A DNA stretch of 64,000 bases. Source: Bauldia sp. (lineage in GTDB: Bacteria > Pseudomonadota > Alphaproteobacteria > Rhizobiales > Kaistiaceae). The notes beneath the pieces were generated by a model that made no database searches, had not been told where the DNA came from, and saw nothing but the letters and a program-made list of their open reading frames with translations. Shown one piece after another: positions 33,250-42,345 of the stretch; positions within the stretch are counted from its first letter, which is position 1, and each line of letters opens with the position of its first letter. Both the position numbers and the translations under genes were made by a program. The DNA lies in the NCBI GenBank assembly GCA_028284325.1, contig JANQRX010000008.1:1-64000 (forward strand), in the 5' to 3' direction.

Positions 33250-34278
33250 TCATGCCGGCTCCAGAACGATCTTGATGTGATCCGCAGGGGCGGTCGCCAG
33301 AGCTTCAAACGCCTTTGCGCCCTGCGACAGCGGCATGGTGCCAACAAGCGGCGCCGCCTCGACCTCGCCGGAAGCCAGGAGTTCAATGGCGCGCGCAAAG
33401 TCCGCGTTGGAGTAACACTGCGTACCATGCAGGTGCAGTTCGCGCGGGACCAGTTGGCCAAATTCGATCTCAGCGCGGCCCGGGCCGAGCGCAAGGAAGA
33501 TCCCCGTCCCTCCGGGCCTCAGCATTTCGATCGTCTGCTGCCGGTTGATCGCCAGACCTGCCGCATCAACAACCAGATCGACGCCTTCATGGTCCGACAG
33601 CTCCATGGCCGCCGCGACCGGATCGGCATCCAGAGCATGGACCACCCGGGTCGCACCCAGTCGAGATGCGAGATCAAGGCGCGCTTGCACCACGTCGGAC
33701 ACCAGAATGTCTTGTGCGCCGAGGATTCGCGCAAGCTGCAGCGACAGCAAGCCCTGGGCGCCGGCCCCCAGAACGGCGATCGTGCGAATGAAGCCGCGCG
33801 CATGCATCTCAAAGGCATGGACCGGCGTGGCCAGTGTCTCGGCGAGCGCCGCGTGCCGGAGCGTCAGCCCGTCGGGAACCGTGAAGACAGCGGCCTCCGG
33901 CACCTCCACAAACTCCGCAAATCCGCCCGCGACCTCGCCGCCGATGAGGTAGGCCCGGGCGCATAGGTTGGTCTCGCCGCGTCGACACGCGCTGCAGCGG
34001 CCGCAAGAGATCAACGGCTGGACGACGGCGCGATCTCCGATCACCGGCCCGTCAACTTCGGGTCCCAAGGCTTCCACCACACCGGAAATCTCGTGCCCTC
34101 GGACGCCAGGCACCGGCCAGGGCGCGGGCATCCCCTTGTAGACGTGCATATCCGTGCCGCAGATACCGCACCCGCTGACACGCAACAGAACATGACCCGG
34201 CCTCGGCGATGGGCGCTCCAACGTCTCGAAGGCAACCTCGCCGACTCCCCGAAACACAAGTGCGGCCATCTTCGTCAC
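33250..34278 (-). CDS. Zinc-dependent alcohol dehydrogenase (sugar/polyol type)
   Basis: A 342-residue medium-chain dehydrogenase. Catalytic zinc site: CGICGTDMHVYKGM and GHEISGVVEALG; structural zinc cysteines: CGRCSACRRGETNLC; cofactor loop: IAVLGAGAQGLLSLQLARILGA. Such enzymes oxidise a sugar or polyol hydroxyl with NAD(P). I start at the GTG at 34278, which overlaps the mannosidase stop as GTGA and has GGAG seven bases upstream; the ATG three codons later is an alternative. The ORF track start lies well inside the upstream gene. Probably acts on the sugar released by the mannosidase-like enzyme. Confidence 0.88.
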   Translation of the reverse strand: MTKMAALVFRGVGEVAFETLERPSPRPGHVLLRVSGCGICGTDMHVYKGMPAPWPVPGVRGHEISGVVEALGPEVDGPVIGDRAVVQPLISCGRCSACRRGETNLCARAYLIGGEVAGGFAEFVEVPEAAVFTVPDGLTLRHAALAETLATPVHAFEMHARGFIRTIAVLGAGAQGLLSLQLARILGAQDILVSDVVQARLDLASRLGATRVVHALDADPVAAAMELSDHEGVDLVVDAAGLAINRQQTIEMLRPGGTGIFLALGPGRAEIEFGQLVPRELHLHGTQCYSNADFARAIELLASGEVEAAPLVGTMPLSQGAKAFEALATAPADHIKIVLEPA

Positions 34279-37200
34279 GACGACTCGCTCCGCTGGTCCA
34301 GGCGCAGCGTCACGATCTGAAACGGCGTGACGTTCACCGTGATCCGGCCGGCATCGAGGGCTCGCTCGGGGTCCTCGTGCAGATTGCACAGTGCGGCGCC
34401 CGATACGGCGAAGGAGGGTGTGAGGTTGAGTTCGCCGCGCGTCCGCGCGCTCTCATAGGCCCGGACAACAACGCCCCTGCCGTCCTCGGCGCGCTTGACG
34501 GTTTCAATCACGACATTCGGGTTGTCCGCCGTCACGAACGCGGCTTGCTCCGGCGCGGACGTGGCGCCTTGGCCGTTGCGTTCGCGCCAGATCAGCGGAT
34601 CGTTCAGCGCATAGGCCTCGGCCATCGTGCTGCGCACCTGCGATCCCGCATGCGGCAACAACGCGTAGGTGAACCGGTGCTTGCCAAGGTCCGCATTCGG
34701 ATCGGGGAACGTGGCGCCCTTGAGTGCGGTCAGCCGGATGGTGCTGCCGAGAATGTCGTGACCGTATTTGCAGTCATTCAGGAGGCTGACGCCAAAGTCG
34801 CCTTCACTCAGATCCACCCATTTGTGGGCACAGGACTCGAACCGGGCCCAGTCCCAGGACGTGTTCCGATGGGTCGGCCGCTCGACATTGCCCCACTGGA
34901 TGTCATAGGTCGCGGTTGGACTTAAGACGTTGACGGGAAAGGCAACTTTCAGAAGCTTCTTTCGTTCCTGCCAGTTCACTTCCGTATCGAAGTCGATCCG
35001 ATCGCTGCCCTCGCGCAGGACGATGCGCTGCACGATCTCGCTTGCCTCAAACCGCCGCCGGACCTCCAATACGCCGCGCAAACCACCGGCTTCGACAACC
35101 CGGATGTCGGCTTCCCGCGGTATGGCGAGTGGAGCCTCATCGTAGAAGATGTCGATGTCCCAGGCTTCCCAATCGAGCGGCCGGTCCTCGAACAACTGCC
35201 AGGCATTGGCGCGCATATCCCCGGAGAGCACGTCACGGTTCGTGGCCTTGTGCAGCAGCCGCACGATTTCGCCGCAGTCGTCGACCTCGACGCGCACGCC
35301 ATCATGTTCCAGCACAAAGGCCGTCGCGGCGTGGCCATCGGGGTCGGGCGAGGCATCGGACACCGTCGCACAAACAACCGAGCCGTCCGGTTTTCCCACA
35401 CCATCGGGCACAGCCTTGTAGCCATAGGCCGGCACGTCGTCGATCAGGATGGGACCGGCGGGACCGTCAACGACCTCGCTGCGCGCAAAGGCCGTGGGAT
35501 TGTAGACCACGTGCGCGGCATCGGCTGGAAGGACGGCGTCAAGCCGATCCAGGCTTGCGTCCCGAACCTTCTCGCCGATGTCCTTGATCCGCGCGTAGTC
35601 GGCGGCGCTGTCGACGTAGACCTCCGGTATGGACGATCCGGGAATGATGTCGTGGAACTGGTTCAGGCACAGAAGCCGCCACGCCTCGCGCAGCTCGTTA
35701 TGAGGATAGTCGGCGCCGCACGCGACGGAAGCCCAGGTCGCCAGAAACTCCACATCATGCAGCAGGAACTCCATCTTGCGGTTGGCCCGCTTGTTCGCCG
35801 CCTGCGAGGTGTACGTGCCGCGGTGAAGCTCGAAATAGAGCTCGCCGTTCCAGACCGGCAGTGCGGCACCGGATTGCTTATCCAGATCGCGCAGGAACTC
35901 CAGGGCCGTGCCCAGTCTGGTCACCGGCATGCCCGGCAAATCCACCAGATGGGCGGCGTCCGCGACCATGCGTTCGGTCGGACCGCCGCCGCCATCGCCA
36001 TGGCCGTAGGCGATCATCAGTTCGTCGTGCAACTCGGGCTGCTGCGCACCGCGCTTGGTCTGCGCGATCTCCGCAGCCGACAGGTCGGCGCTATAGGTCG
36101 CACCCCACCAGCCGGGCTTCGTGGTGGTGATCAGATAGGTGAGAACGCCTGTGCCATCGAGACCCTGCCAATGGAAATGGTCGTAGGGCATCCGGTTGTA
36201 CTGGTTCCAGCTCATCTTCGCGGTGACGAAGTAGTCGAGCCCGGCCTGCCGGATCAGCTGCGGTAGCTGCCAGGCGTAGCCAAAGACATCCGGCAGCCAC
36301 AGGATGGGTGCGCCATCGACGCCAAACTGCTCGCGGAAGTATTGGCGACCAAGCACGAACTGTCGTGCCAGCGATTCCGCGCCCGCCAGATTGCAGTCGG
36401 ATTCCACCCACATGCCGCCGAGCGGTTCCCACTGCCCGCTCGCGACCCGCGACCTGATCTCGTCGAACATCTCCGGCTGCGCGTCCGCGATCCACTGGTA
36501 GAGCTGCGGCTGGCTTTGGCTGAAGCGAAACTCGGGGTGCTTCTCCATCAGGCGCAGAACGGTGGCGAAGGTACGCGCACCCTTCTTCCTCGTTTGCTCA
36601 ACCGGCCAAAGCCACGCAAGGTCCAGATGCGCGTGACCCACGCCAAATACCCGATCCGGTCGTGGCGGTCCGGCCGCGGCCACCGTCTCCTTCAGCACGT
36701 CCATGGCCGCCGGAACGCTGTCATAGAACCGCGCGTCCAACGGTTCCCGCAGGTCCAGCGCGCCAAACGCGTTGTCCAGCGCGCTCAGAAGGCGAACCCT
36801 GACGGGATCGCCGTCATCCATCTCCGAGAGGCACTCAAAGACCAGCCGCGCCAGACCGTGGAAGGCCTGTGTCGGTGTATCCACCCTGACGAGCTCGATG
36901 CCGCCCGGCCTATACCTTTCGTCGCTGATACCGGTCCATCCCGCAAGCGACAGAAGATGCGACCGCCCATCCCGCACGGCTTCCGGCAAGGAAAGATAGG
37001 TATGGTTGACGTCAACGCCCTGGACCGGCCGCCCGTCGATATGCGCCAGCGCCTCGGGACCATAAAGAAACGCCAGAGCCTCAAGCTTCGTGCTGCGCCC
37101 GAGGTCGATGTGAAGCCCGGCCTCGCCGTCCCAATGCGCCGGAACAACAAAGTATGTGCGCAACGTGAAGCTCTCGCGATGCCCGCCGAGGTCGTCTCCG

Positions 37201-37367
37201 GGAGTAAGAACAGGCCACCCACCGTCATCCACCGACGGCGCGATCTGGCTGTCATCGCCGGCAAGGAACCGCAGCGCGCCGGTCTCGGCGCGCTCCCGGT
37301 AGATGGCGCCCTGGATCAGCGCGAGTCTCGCGGCGATCTTGTCGTGGGTGAACCGGAACTTGTGCAA
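34275..37367 (-). CDS. Alpha-mannosidase, GH38 family
   Basis: A 1030-residue cytoplasmic glycosidase (no signal peptide). After an N-terminal sandwich domain, the GH38 catalytic domain starts with [16 protein letters not shown] (zinc ligands His245-Asp249 region); the nucleophile Asp324 lies in [16 protein letters not shown]; a further zinc/catalytic stretch is [17 protein letters not shown]. The beta-rich C-terminal half has [32 protein letters not shown]-like sequence typical for the family. The start codon is TTG with GGAG upstream. It lies within the transporter operon, so it should hydrolyse an imported alpha-linked oligosaccharide or glycoside; mannose specificity is presumed from the family only. 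Confidence 0.9.
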   Translation of the reverse strand: [1030 protein letters not shown]

Positions 37368-37386
37368 GGCTAGCTCCAGAGCCGTG

Positions 37387-38235
37387 TCACTTGACTGCTC
37401 CGGCCGTCAGGCCGCTCAGGAACTGCCGGGAAAAGATCAGGTAGAGCGCCAGAATCGGTCCCGCGCTCAGCGACAGCGCCGCAAGGACGGCATTCCAGTC
37501 ACTCAGGAACTGTCCGAGGAAGCTCGCGGCCCCAAGGGTCACCGTTTGCGTTTCGGGTGCCGGCGCCAGGATGAGCGGGAACCACAGGTCGTTCCACACC
37601 GGGATCATGGTCAGGATCGCCACGGTGGCGATCGCCGGGCGGATGGTCGGCAACGTCAGCAAGAACACCCGATACTCATTGGCTCCGTCGATGCGGGCGG
37701 CGTCTTTGATTTCCCTCGGTACCTGCCGCATGAACTGCGTGAGGATGAACACCGCCAGCGGCATCCCCATCGCGGTATAAACGCAGATCAGGGCAGCCAG
37801 TGTGTTGACCAGTTTCAGCGACACCATGAGCTGCAGCATGCTGACCGACCCAAGCCGAACCGGCAGAATGATGCCCAGAAGAAAGAACATCGCCAGGAGC
37901 TTGTTGCCCGTGAACTCGTACTCGGCCAGGGCAAAGGCGATCATGGTCGCGAGGATCAGGATGAGGACGAGACTGACCACGGTCACCGTCAAGCTGTTGA
38001 CGTAATAATCCATGAAGTTCGAGCGGACGAAGACCGTGTGGTAGCCGATCAGGCTGAAGGTCTCCGGACCCGGGAACGCAACCGGATCGGAGAAGATCGC
38101 GCGCCGTGATTTGAACGAGTTCACCAGGATCATCAGCACCGGCACGATCGAAAGCGCGGTGAAGAAAATCAGCACGGCGTGCTTGCCGACCGCGCCTATG
38201 GGCACGCCGGCGGAAGGGCGGTTGTCAGAGCTCAT
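37387..38235 (-). CDS. Sugar ABC transporter permease (MalG-like)
   Basis: A 282-residue permease with membrane segments at AVLIFFTALSIVPVLMILVNSF, YVNSLTVTVVSLVLILILATMIAFAL and others; the EAA loop reads VPREIKDAARIDGANEYRVFLLTLPTIRPAI. The C-terminus FLSGLTAGAVK is MalG-like. The start ATG at 38235 lies inside the last codons of the MalF-like gene (11-base overlap), so translation is coupled; the ORF track start is 15 codons earlier. Part of the importer of the SorC regulon. Confidence 0.9.
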   Translation of the reverse strand: MSSDNRPSAGVPIGAVGKHAVLIFFTALSIVPVLMILVNSFKSRRAIFSDPVAFPGPETFSLIGYHTVFVRSNFMDYYVNSLTVTVVSLVLILILATMIAFALAEYEFTGNKLLAMFFLLGIILPVRLGSVSMLQLMVSLKLVNTLAALICVYTAMGMPLAVFILTQFMRQVPREIKDAARIDGANEYRVFLLTLPTIRPAIATVAILTMIPVWNDLWFPLILAPAPETQTVTLGAASFLGQFLSDWNAVLAALSLSAGPILALYLIFSRQFLSGLTAGAVK

Positions 38236-39160
38236 AGCTGCGCACCCTTCTCTGCCAGAGGAAGAAGTACGCAGCGACACCGGCCATCAGAATGATGAAC
38301 GTCGCACCGGCAACCGCGCCGCCCATGACGGGATTGGGTTGCTGGAACCCGGTTCCGAAGAAGGTGCGGTAGAAGAACGTCATCAGCGTGTCGGTCGAGA
38401 AATTGGGCCCGGCCAACGGCCCCTTGACCGCGAAGATGACGTCAAAGGCGCTCATGTTTCCGATGTAGGTCAGCAGTGTGACGATGCCGATGATCGGCAG
38501 GAGCAACGGGAACTTGATGTCCCAGAAGACGTTCCAACTGCTTGCGCCATCGATGCGCGCGGCTTCGGTCAGTTCTTCCGGAATGCTCAGGAGCGCGGCA
38601 TAAAACAGCATCATCGGTATCCCGAGAAACTGCCAGACCGAAATCAGGGCCAGCGTCGTCAAGGCGGTTTCCTGCAGCCCAAGCCAGGGCTGGAAAAACT
38701 GGGCCAGGCCGAAAAGGCCCATGAGGTCGCGCGAGACACCCCAGACCGGGCTCAGAATGAGCTGCCATACGAACGCAACGATCACAAGCGACAGGACAGC
38801 CGGCACGAAGATGGCGGTGCGGTAGAACGTGCTGAAGCGGGTCTTGTTCGCCAGCAACGCCGCGAGCATCAGGGCTACGGGGGTTTGCACGAACACGTTG
38901 ATGAAAAAGAAGATGAGACTGTTGACGAAGGCGCCGCGAAAGCGTTCGGACCAATCCGGATCGAACAGCAACAGGGCGTAGTTCCGGAAGCCGACAAAGC
39001 CCCCGCCGTCGGTTTCGTTGCCGAAGAAGCCAATCCGAAGCGAATCCAGCAGCGGGTAGATCAGAAAGAGCGTGTAGATCACCGCGCCGGGCGCGATGAA
39101 CACGACGATATGGATCGGGAACCGCCTTTTTCCGGGTGCCGAAACGGAACCGGGCATCAT
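38225..39160 (-). CDS. Sugar ABC transporter permease (MalF-like)
   Basis: A 311-residue permease: first membrane segment IHIVVFIAPGAVIYTLFLIYPLL at about residues 16-38, then FVNSLIFFFINVFVQTPVALMLAALLA and further segments; the EAA loop is IPEELTEAARIDGASSWNVFWDIKFPLLLPII. GGGGAAA lies upstream of the ATG. It follows the binding-protein gene after a 68-base gap that contains a hairpin. Confidence 0.92.
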   Translation of the reverse strand: MMPGSVSAPGKRRFPIHIVVFIAPGAVIYTLFLIYPLLDSLRIGFFGNETDGGGFVGFRNYALLLFDPDWSERFRGAFVNSLIFFFINVFVQTPVALMLAALLANKTRFSTFYRTAIFVPAVLSLVIVAFVWQLILSPVWGVSRDLMGLFGLAQFFQPWLGLQETALTTLALISVWQFLGIPMMLFYAALLSIPEELTEAARIDGASSWNVFWDIKFPLLLPIIGIVTLLTYIGNMSAFDVIFAVKGPLAGPNFSTDTLMTFFYRTFFGTGFQQPNPVMGGAVAGATFIILMAGVAAYFFLWQRRVRSYEL

Positions 39161-39177
39161 GTTTCCCCGTGGAAGGC

Positions 39178-39215
39178 GGCCGGCCCGACGACACTCTCAT
39201 GTCGCCAGGCCGGCC
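39178..39215 (-). other. Stem-loop between binding-protein and permease genes
   Basis: GGCCGGCC occurs on both sides of an inner CGACA/TGTCG pair, giving an 8-bp outer stem, a small internal loop, a 5-bp inner stem and a 6-base loop, all within the gap between the binding-protein and MalF-like genes. Same arrangement as the hairpins at 279, 20201 and 53339. Confidence 0.6.
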
Positions 39216-39228
39216 TGGGAGGAACCGG

Positions 39229-40503
39229 TTAGTTACCCTGCTGCGGCTCGTACCAGGAGGCGAGGCCTTCCTGCACGACGCCGGCAGCCTCTTCCGGTGC
39301 CATTTCGCCATTCATGACGAGTGCCGTGACCCGGTTGATCTCGGCATCGAGGTTCGGCTCGCCACGCGAAATGATCTGGTACGAGATACGCGGCGTGGAA
39401 CCGCACTGCTCGCGCCAGCTCGCGAAGGTGTTGGCCAACGGGTCGTCGGTCTGAACCGCATGGGTCGACAGCGGGAAGAAGCCCGGCATCGCGTCGGCCC
39501 AGATCTTCGCGAACTCTTCGCTTGTGAGCCAGGTCAGGAACTTCCTGGCTTCCTCGGGGTGCTTCGCGTTGGCGTTCATTCCAATGCCCATGTCCATATG
39601 GTCATTGAAGAAGCATTCGCCGTTCGCGTCGACTGCCGGCGGAATGAAGGCGCCCATCTTGAACGCGCCGTCCACGGCCGAATTGAAGATCGGAATCTCC
39701 CACGATCCAGCCGGGTAGACGGCCGACGTGCCCAGCGTGAACAGGTTCTGCATGTCCGGATAGGAGACACCCTGATAGCCCTGCACGAGATGAGGGCCCC
39801 ACGAGGCGAGCTCCTTCCAGATGTCGACAAAGGCCGGATCATCAAAGCTCAGCGACCCGTCGATCACCGCCGCGCGGCCGTTCTCACCCTTCCAGTAGTT
39901 CGGACCGATCAGCTGGAAACCGAGCAGCCCGGGCACAAAGTCCTGCGACGTCCCCATGGCGATGGGGGTGTAGCGGCCATCTTCCTTGACCGCCTCGAGC
40001 AGGGCGGTGAATTCCGCGGCCGTGGTCGGCTCGCTCAGGCCAAGCTCTTCGAAGATGTCGGCGTTGTAGATCCAGCCATGCAGCACGGCGGCCAGCGGCA
40101 CGCCGAAGAACTCGGTGCGGTCATCCGTGCTCCACGCACTCTTCGCGGTGTCGGAGAAGTTCTCCATCCCCTCCAGATCGGTCAGATTGGCCAGGTCCCC
40201 GTCGAGATACATCTGGAGGCGGAAATCGAACGGCTCGACCATGATCAGATCGCCCGCTGTGCCCGCCTGGAGCTTGGTGGACAGCGCCGTGCTGTAATCG
40301 GTGTTCGGCGTCGGGCGGAATTCAACGTCGATGCCGGGATTGGCGGCCTCGAATGCCGGCAGGATCGTATCCTGCCAGATGACCAGGTCATCGGCACGCC
40401 AGCTTTCGATCACAAGCTCGACCTTGTCCTGGGCGACAACGGCCGTCGGCAGCAGAAGGGCGCTCGCCATGGCACCCAATGTAAGTCCCTTCAAGAGTTT
40501 CAT
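39229..40503 (-). CDS. Sugar ABC transporter substrate-binding protein (SBP_bac_1)
   Basis: A 424-residue periplasmic receptor. Signal peptide MKLLKGLTLGAMASALLLPTAVVAQ ends near residue 25. Mature sequence includes VELVIESWRADDLVIWQDTILPAFEAANPGIDVEF at the start and SAVYPAGSWEIPIF and HPEEARKFLTWLTSEEFAKIW later, all typical for CUT1 receptors. Ligand unknown; the GH38 enzyme in the operon suggests an oligosaccharide or glycoside. First transporter gene of the minus arm. Confidence 0.92.
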   Translation of the reverse strand: MKLLKGLTLGAMASALLLPTAVVAQDKVELVIESWRADDLVIWQDTILPAFEAANPGIDVEFRPTPNTDYSTALSTKLQAGTAGDLIMVEPFDFRLQMYLDGDLANLTDLEGMENFSDTAKSAWSTDDRTEFFGVPLAAVLHGWIYNADIFEELGLSEPTTAAEFTALLEAVKEDGRYTPIAMGTSQDFVPGLLGFQLIGPNYWKGENGRAAVIDGSLSFDDPAFVDIWKELASWGPHLVQGYQGVSYPDMQNLFTLGTSAVYPAGSWEIPIFNSAVDGAFKMGAFIPPAVDANGECFFNDHMDMGIGMNANAKHPEEARKFLTWLTSEEFAKIWADAMPGFFPLSTHAVQTDDPLANTFASWREQCGSTPRISYQIISRGEPNLDAEINRVTALVMNGEMAPEEAAGVVQEGLASWYEPQQGN

Positions 40504-40576
40504 GTCTCTTCCTCTTCTTTTGGCCGGATCTCCGGCAGGTTCGCGTTGTGCCGGTCTTCCCGCCGGCTTCCGGGGT

Positions 40577-41335
40577 TCAGGGGAACAGTTGACGGTCCTT
40601 GATCGACGGATCGTGCGTCATCAGGAAGTGGTCGCCCCGCCGGACGGCCATCTCCATGCTTTCCCAAAGCTCGACGAAATCGGAGAACCGACCGATGGGC
40701 GTCATCGGCCACCCTCGTTCGGCGTCCGGCTCAAGGTTCTCCTGAACGAAGAACAGGTCGCCGACGATGATGTAGATTCCCGCACGCGTTCTGACAGCAA
40801 CGGACTGATGTCCCGGGCTGTGTCCGGGCGTGGGGAAAACCCTTATCCCTTCGGCGATGCTTTCCTCGCCGTGCACAAGATCGAACGCGCGGTCATGCCA
40901 GGGCGGCTGCTGGCCGCTGTTCGGATGCTCATAGGTCATCCAGTAGGGCGGCGTCGGATTGAGTGCGAACCGGTACTCGATTTCGCTGACCACAAGCCGG
41001 GCGTCGGGGAACTTGTCGACGTTGTAACAGTGGTCCCAGTGCAAATGCGTGAAGATGATCGTGTCGACTTCCCCCGGTTCGACTCCCACCGAGGCAAGTT
41101 GCTCGTGAATCGCCTGCCCCGGCTCCTGTCGTCCGCTGTGGTGAAAACGCACCGACTGCTCGGTGTCGCTCATCCCGGTATCCACCAGGATCTTGCGTCC
41201 ATCGCCCTCGATCAGAAAACAGAACACGGGATGCTCGATGATCGTCCCCGCGCCCTGGCGGAACGTGGCGTACTGCGCCTTGTCGAGGTTCTGATAGCCG
41301 GTGTTGAGCGCGCGTATCGTGTAACTCGTCGTCAC
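40577..41335 (-). CDS. Metallo-beta-lactamase-fold hydrolase (lactonase-like)
   Basis: A 252-residue metallo-hydrolase with the zinc motif FTHLHWDHCYN (HxHxDH) near residue 100, downstream ligands in GHSPGHQSVAV and FLMTHDP. The overall pattern, with TGYQNLDKAQYATFRQ and PVFCFLIEGDGRKILVDTGM, resembles the family usually annotated as N-acyl-homoserine lactonase. In a sugar regulon next to a dehydrogenase and oxidoreductase, hydrolysis of a sugar lactone is more likely than quorum quenching; this is an inference. It starts with GTG overlapping the SorC stop as GTGA. Confidence 0.8.
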   Translation of the reverse strand: MTTSYTIRALNTGYQNLDKAQYATFRQGAGTIIEHPVFCFLIEGDGRKILVDTGMSDTEQSVRFHHSGRQEPGQAIHEQLASVGVEPGEVDTIIFTHLHWDHCYNVDKFPDARLVVSEIEYRFALNPTPPYWMTYEHPNSGQQPPWHDRAFDLVHGEESIAEGIRVFPTPGHSPGHQSVAVRTRAGIYIIVGDLFFVQENLEPDAERGWPMTPIGRFSDFVELWESMEMAVRRGDHFLMTHDPSIKDRQLFP

Positions 41336-42315
41336 GTCAGAGCTTTCTGTTCGGCAGCGGTTGCCGGCCCGTAGGCCTCCAGAAGCGCGGTTGCCGTCTG
41401 GCTGTCGGTCACAAGGGTCGTAATCAGCCCGCCCCGCGCCACGCCGATGAGGGAGTCGAGCTTGGCCTGGCCACCGGCGAAGGCGATGCGTTTCGGAATG
41501 CTCAGGAAGCGATCCATTTCAAGCGCGATGGCTCGCGACTTGAACTCGCTTTCCACTTCCCTTCCTTCGATGTCGTAGAAGCGGCCGATGATGGAACCGA
41601 CAGCGCCGTGCTTTTTCCTGAGGGCCGTGATGTCGGCGTCGGTCATGAAGCCGGACAGATAGATCAGCGAGTCCTTGCTGACCGGCCCGATGCCGGTGAC
41701 CGCGATCTGGCTTTCGGCGGCCAGGTCGAGCGCGCGCCGGATGCTGTCTTCCGCCAGAAGCGATCTGGCGGTCTCGGCGTTGCCGACGATCGTCGGCGCC
41801 GGCACCTGGACGCATTCGGCGTTGAGCTTCTCGGCCGTGCGGAGCGTGACGGCGCGCGAAGAGACCGAAGAGCTGACCTCGCCGAAGCCGCCCGCCAGGT
41901 CGACGACCCGATGGCCGTTGAGCTTGCCGCCCGGGAGGCTGTCGACCATGTAGGCGATCGTGCGCCCCCAGGTGATCGAGACCGACGTCTCGGGGGTCAC
42001 ATCGTCGAAGAGCGCCGAGCCGGCGCGCCCGATCGCCAGGCGAATGGATTCGCTTGAGGCTTCAAACGGCGTCGGCACGACAACGACCTCGTCGAGACCA
42101 AGGGCCTGCTCAACCCGCAAGGCCAGATGCTCGAACTCGACATTCGGATCGTGAATCTGCACCTCGACGATGCCGCGCCCCTGGGCTTCCTTGAGGTAGC
42201 GTGAGACCTTGAACCGCGAGATGTTCAGCCGCTCGGCGATCTGCTGGATCGCCAGTTGCTCCTGATAATAGAGGACGCAACAGCGCAGCATTTCGGCATT
42301 TCGGGAGACGCTCAC
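41332..42315 (-). CDS. SorC/DeoR-family sugar-binding transcriptional regulator (EryD-like)
   Basis: A 327-residue regulator: N-terminal HTH (RCCVLYYQEQLAIQQIAERLNISRFKVSRYLKEA, residues 11-44) followed by the SorC sugar-binding domain with ITWGRTIAYMVDSL, VDLAGGF, SLIYLSGFMTDADI and FYDIEGREV, and the AGGQAKLDSLIGVARGGLITTLVTDSQTA tail. EryD, the erythritol regulator, belongs here; the TpiA/RpiB pair in the same locus supports a tetrose-linked effector. It starts with GTG. Because SorC proteins act as oligomers on paired sites, it is the natural binder of the tandem operators at 27432 and 44142. Confidence 0.92.
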   Translation of the reverse strand: MSVSRNAEMLRCCVLYYQEQLAIQQIAERLNISRFKVSRYLKEAQGRGIVEVQIHDPNVEFEHLALRVEQALGLDEVVVVPTPFEASSESIRLAIGRAGSALFDDVTPETSVSITWGRTIAYMVDSLPGGKLNGHRVVDLAGGFGEVSSSVSSRAVTLRTAEKLNAECVQVPAPTIVGNAETARSLLAEDSIRRALDLAAESQIAVTGIGPVSKDSLIYLSGFMTDADITALRKKHGAVGSIIGRFYDIEGREVESEFKSRAIALEMDRFLSIPKRIAFAGGQAKLDSLIGVARGGLITTLVTDSQTATALLEAYGPATAAEQKALT

Positions 42316-42345
42316 GGGTGAATCTATCCTGTTGTGCCAACTAGA

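Noticed and set aside
31709-33280. 523-residue open frame on the plus strand
   Set aside because: It is antisense to the ATPase gene at 32090-33148 and frame-shifted over RpiB; composition is arginine- and histidine-rich with no recognisable fold.
36342-37373. 343-residue open frame on the plus strand
   Set aside because: It is antisense to the N-terminal half of the GH38 gene, whose catalytic motifs are intact.
38111-39232. 373-residue highly charged open frame on the plus strand
   Set aside because: It is antisense to two permease genes; membrane-segment codons read backwards give charged residues, a usual artefact.
40577-41335. Reading the metallo-hydrolase as a quorum-quenching lactonase
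   Set aside because: The motif fits the annotated lactonase family, but no quorum-sensing gene is nearby and the whole unit is a sugar regulon, so a sugar lactone is the safer reading.
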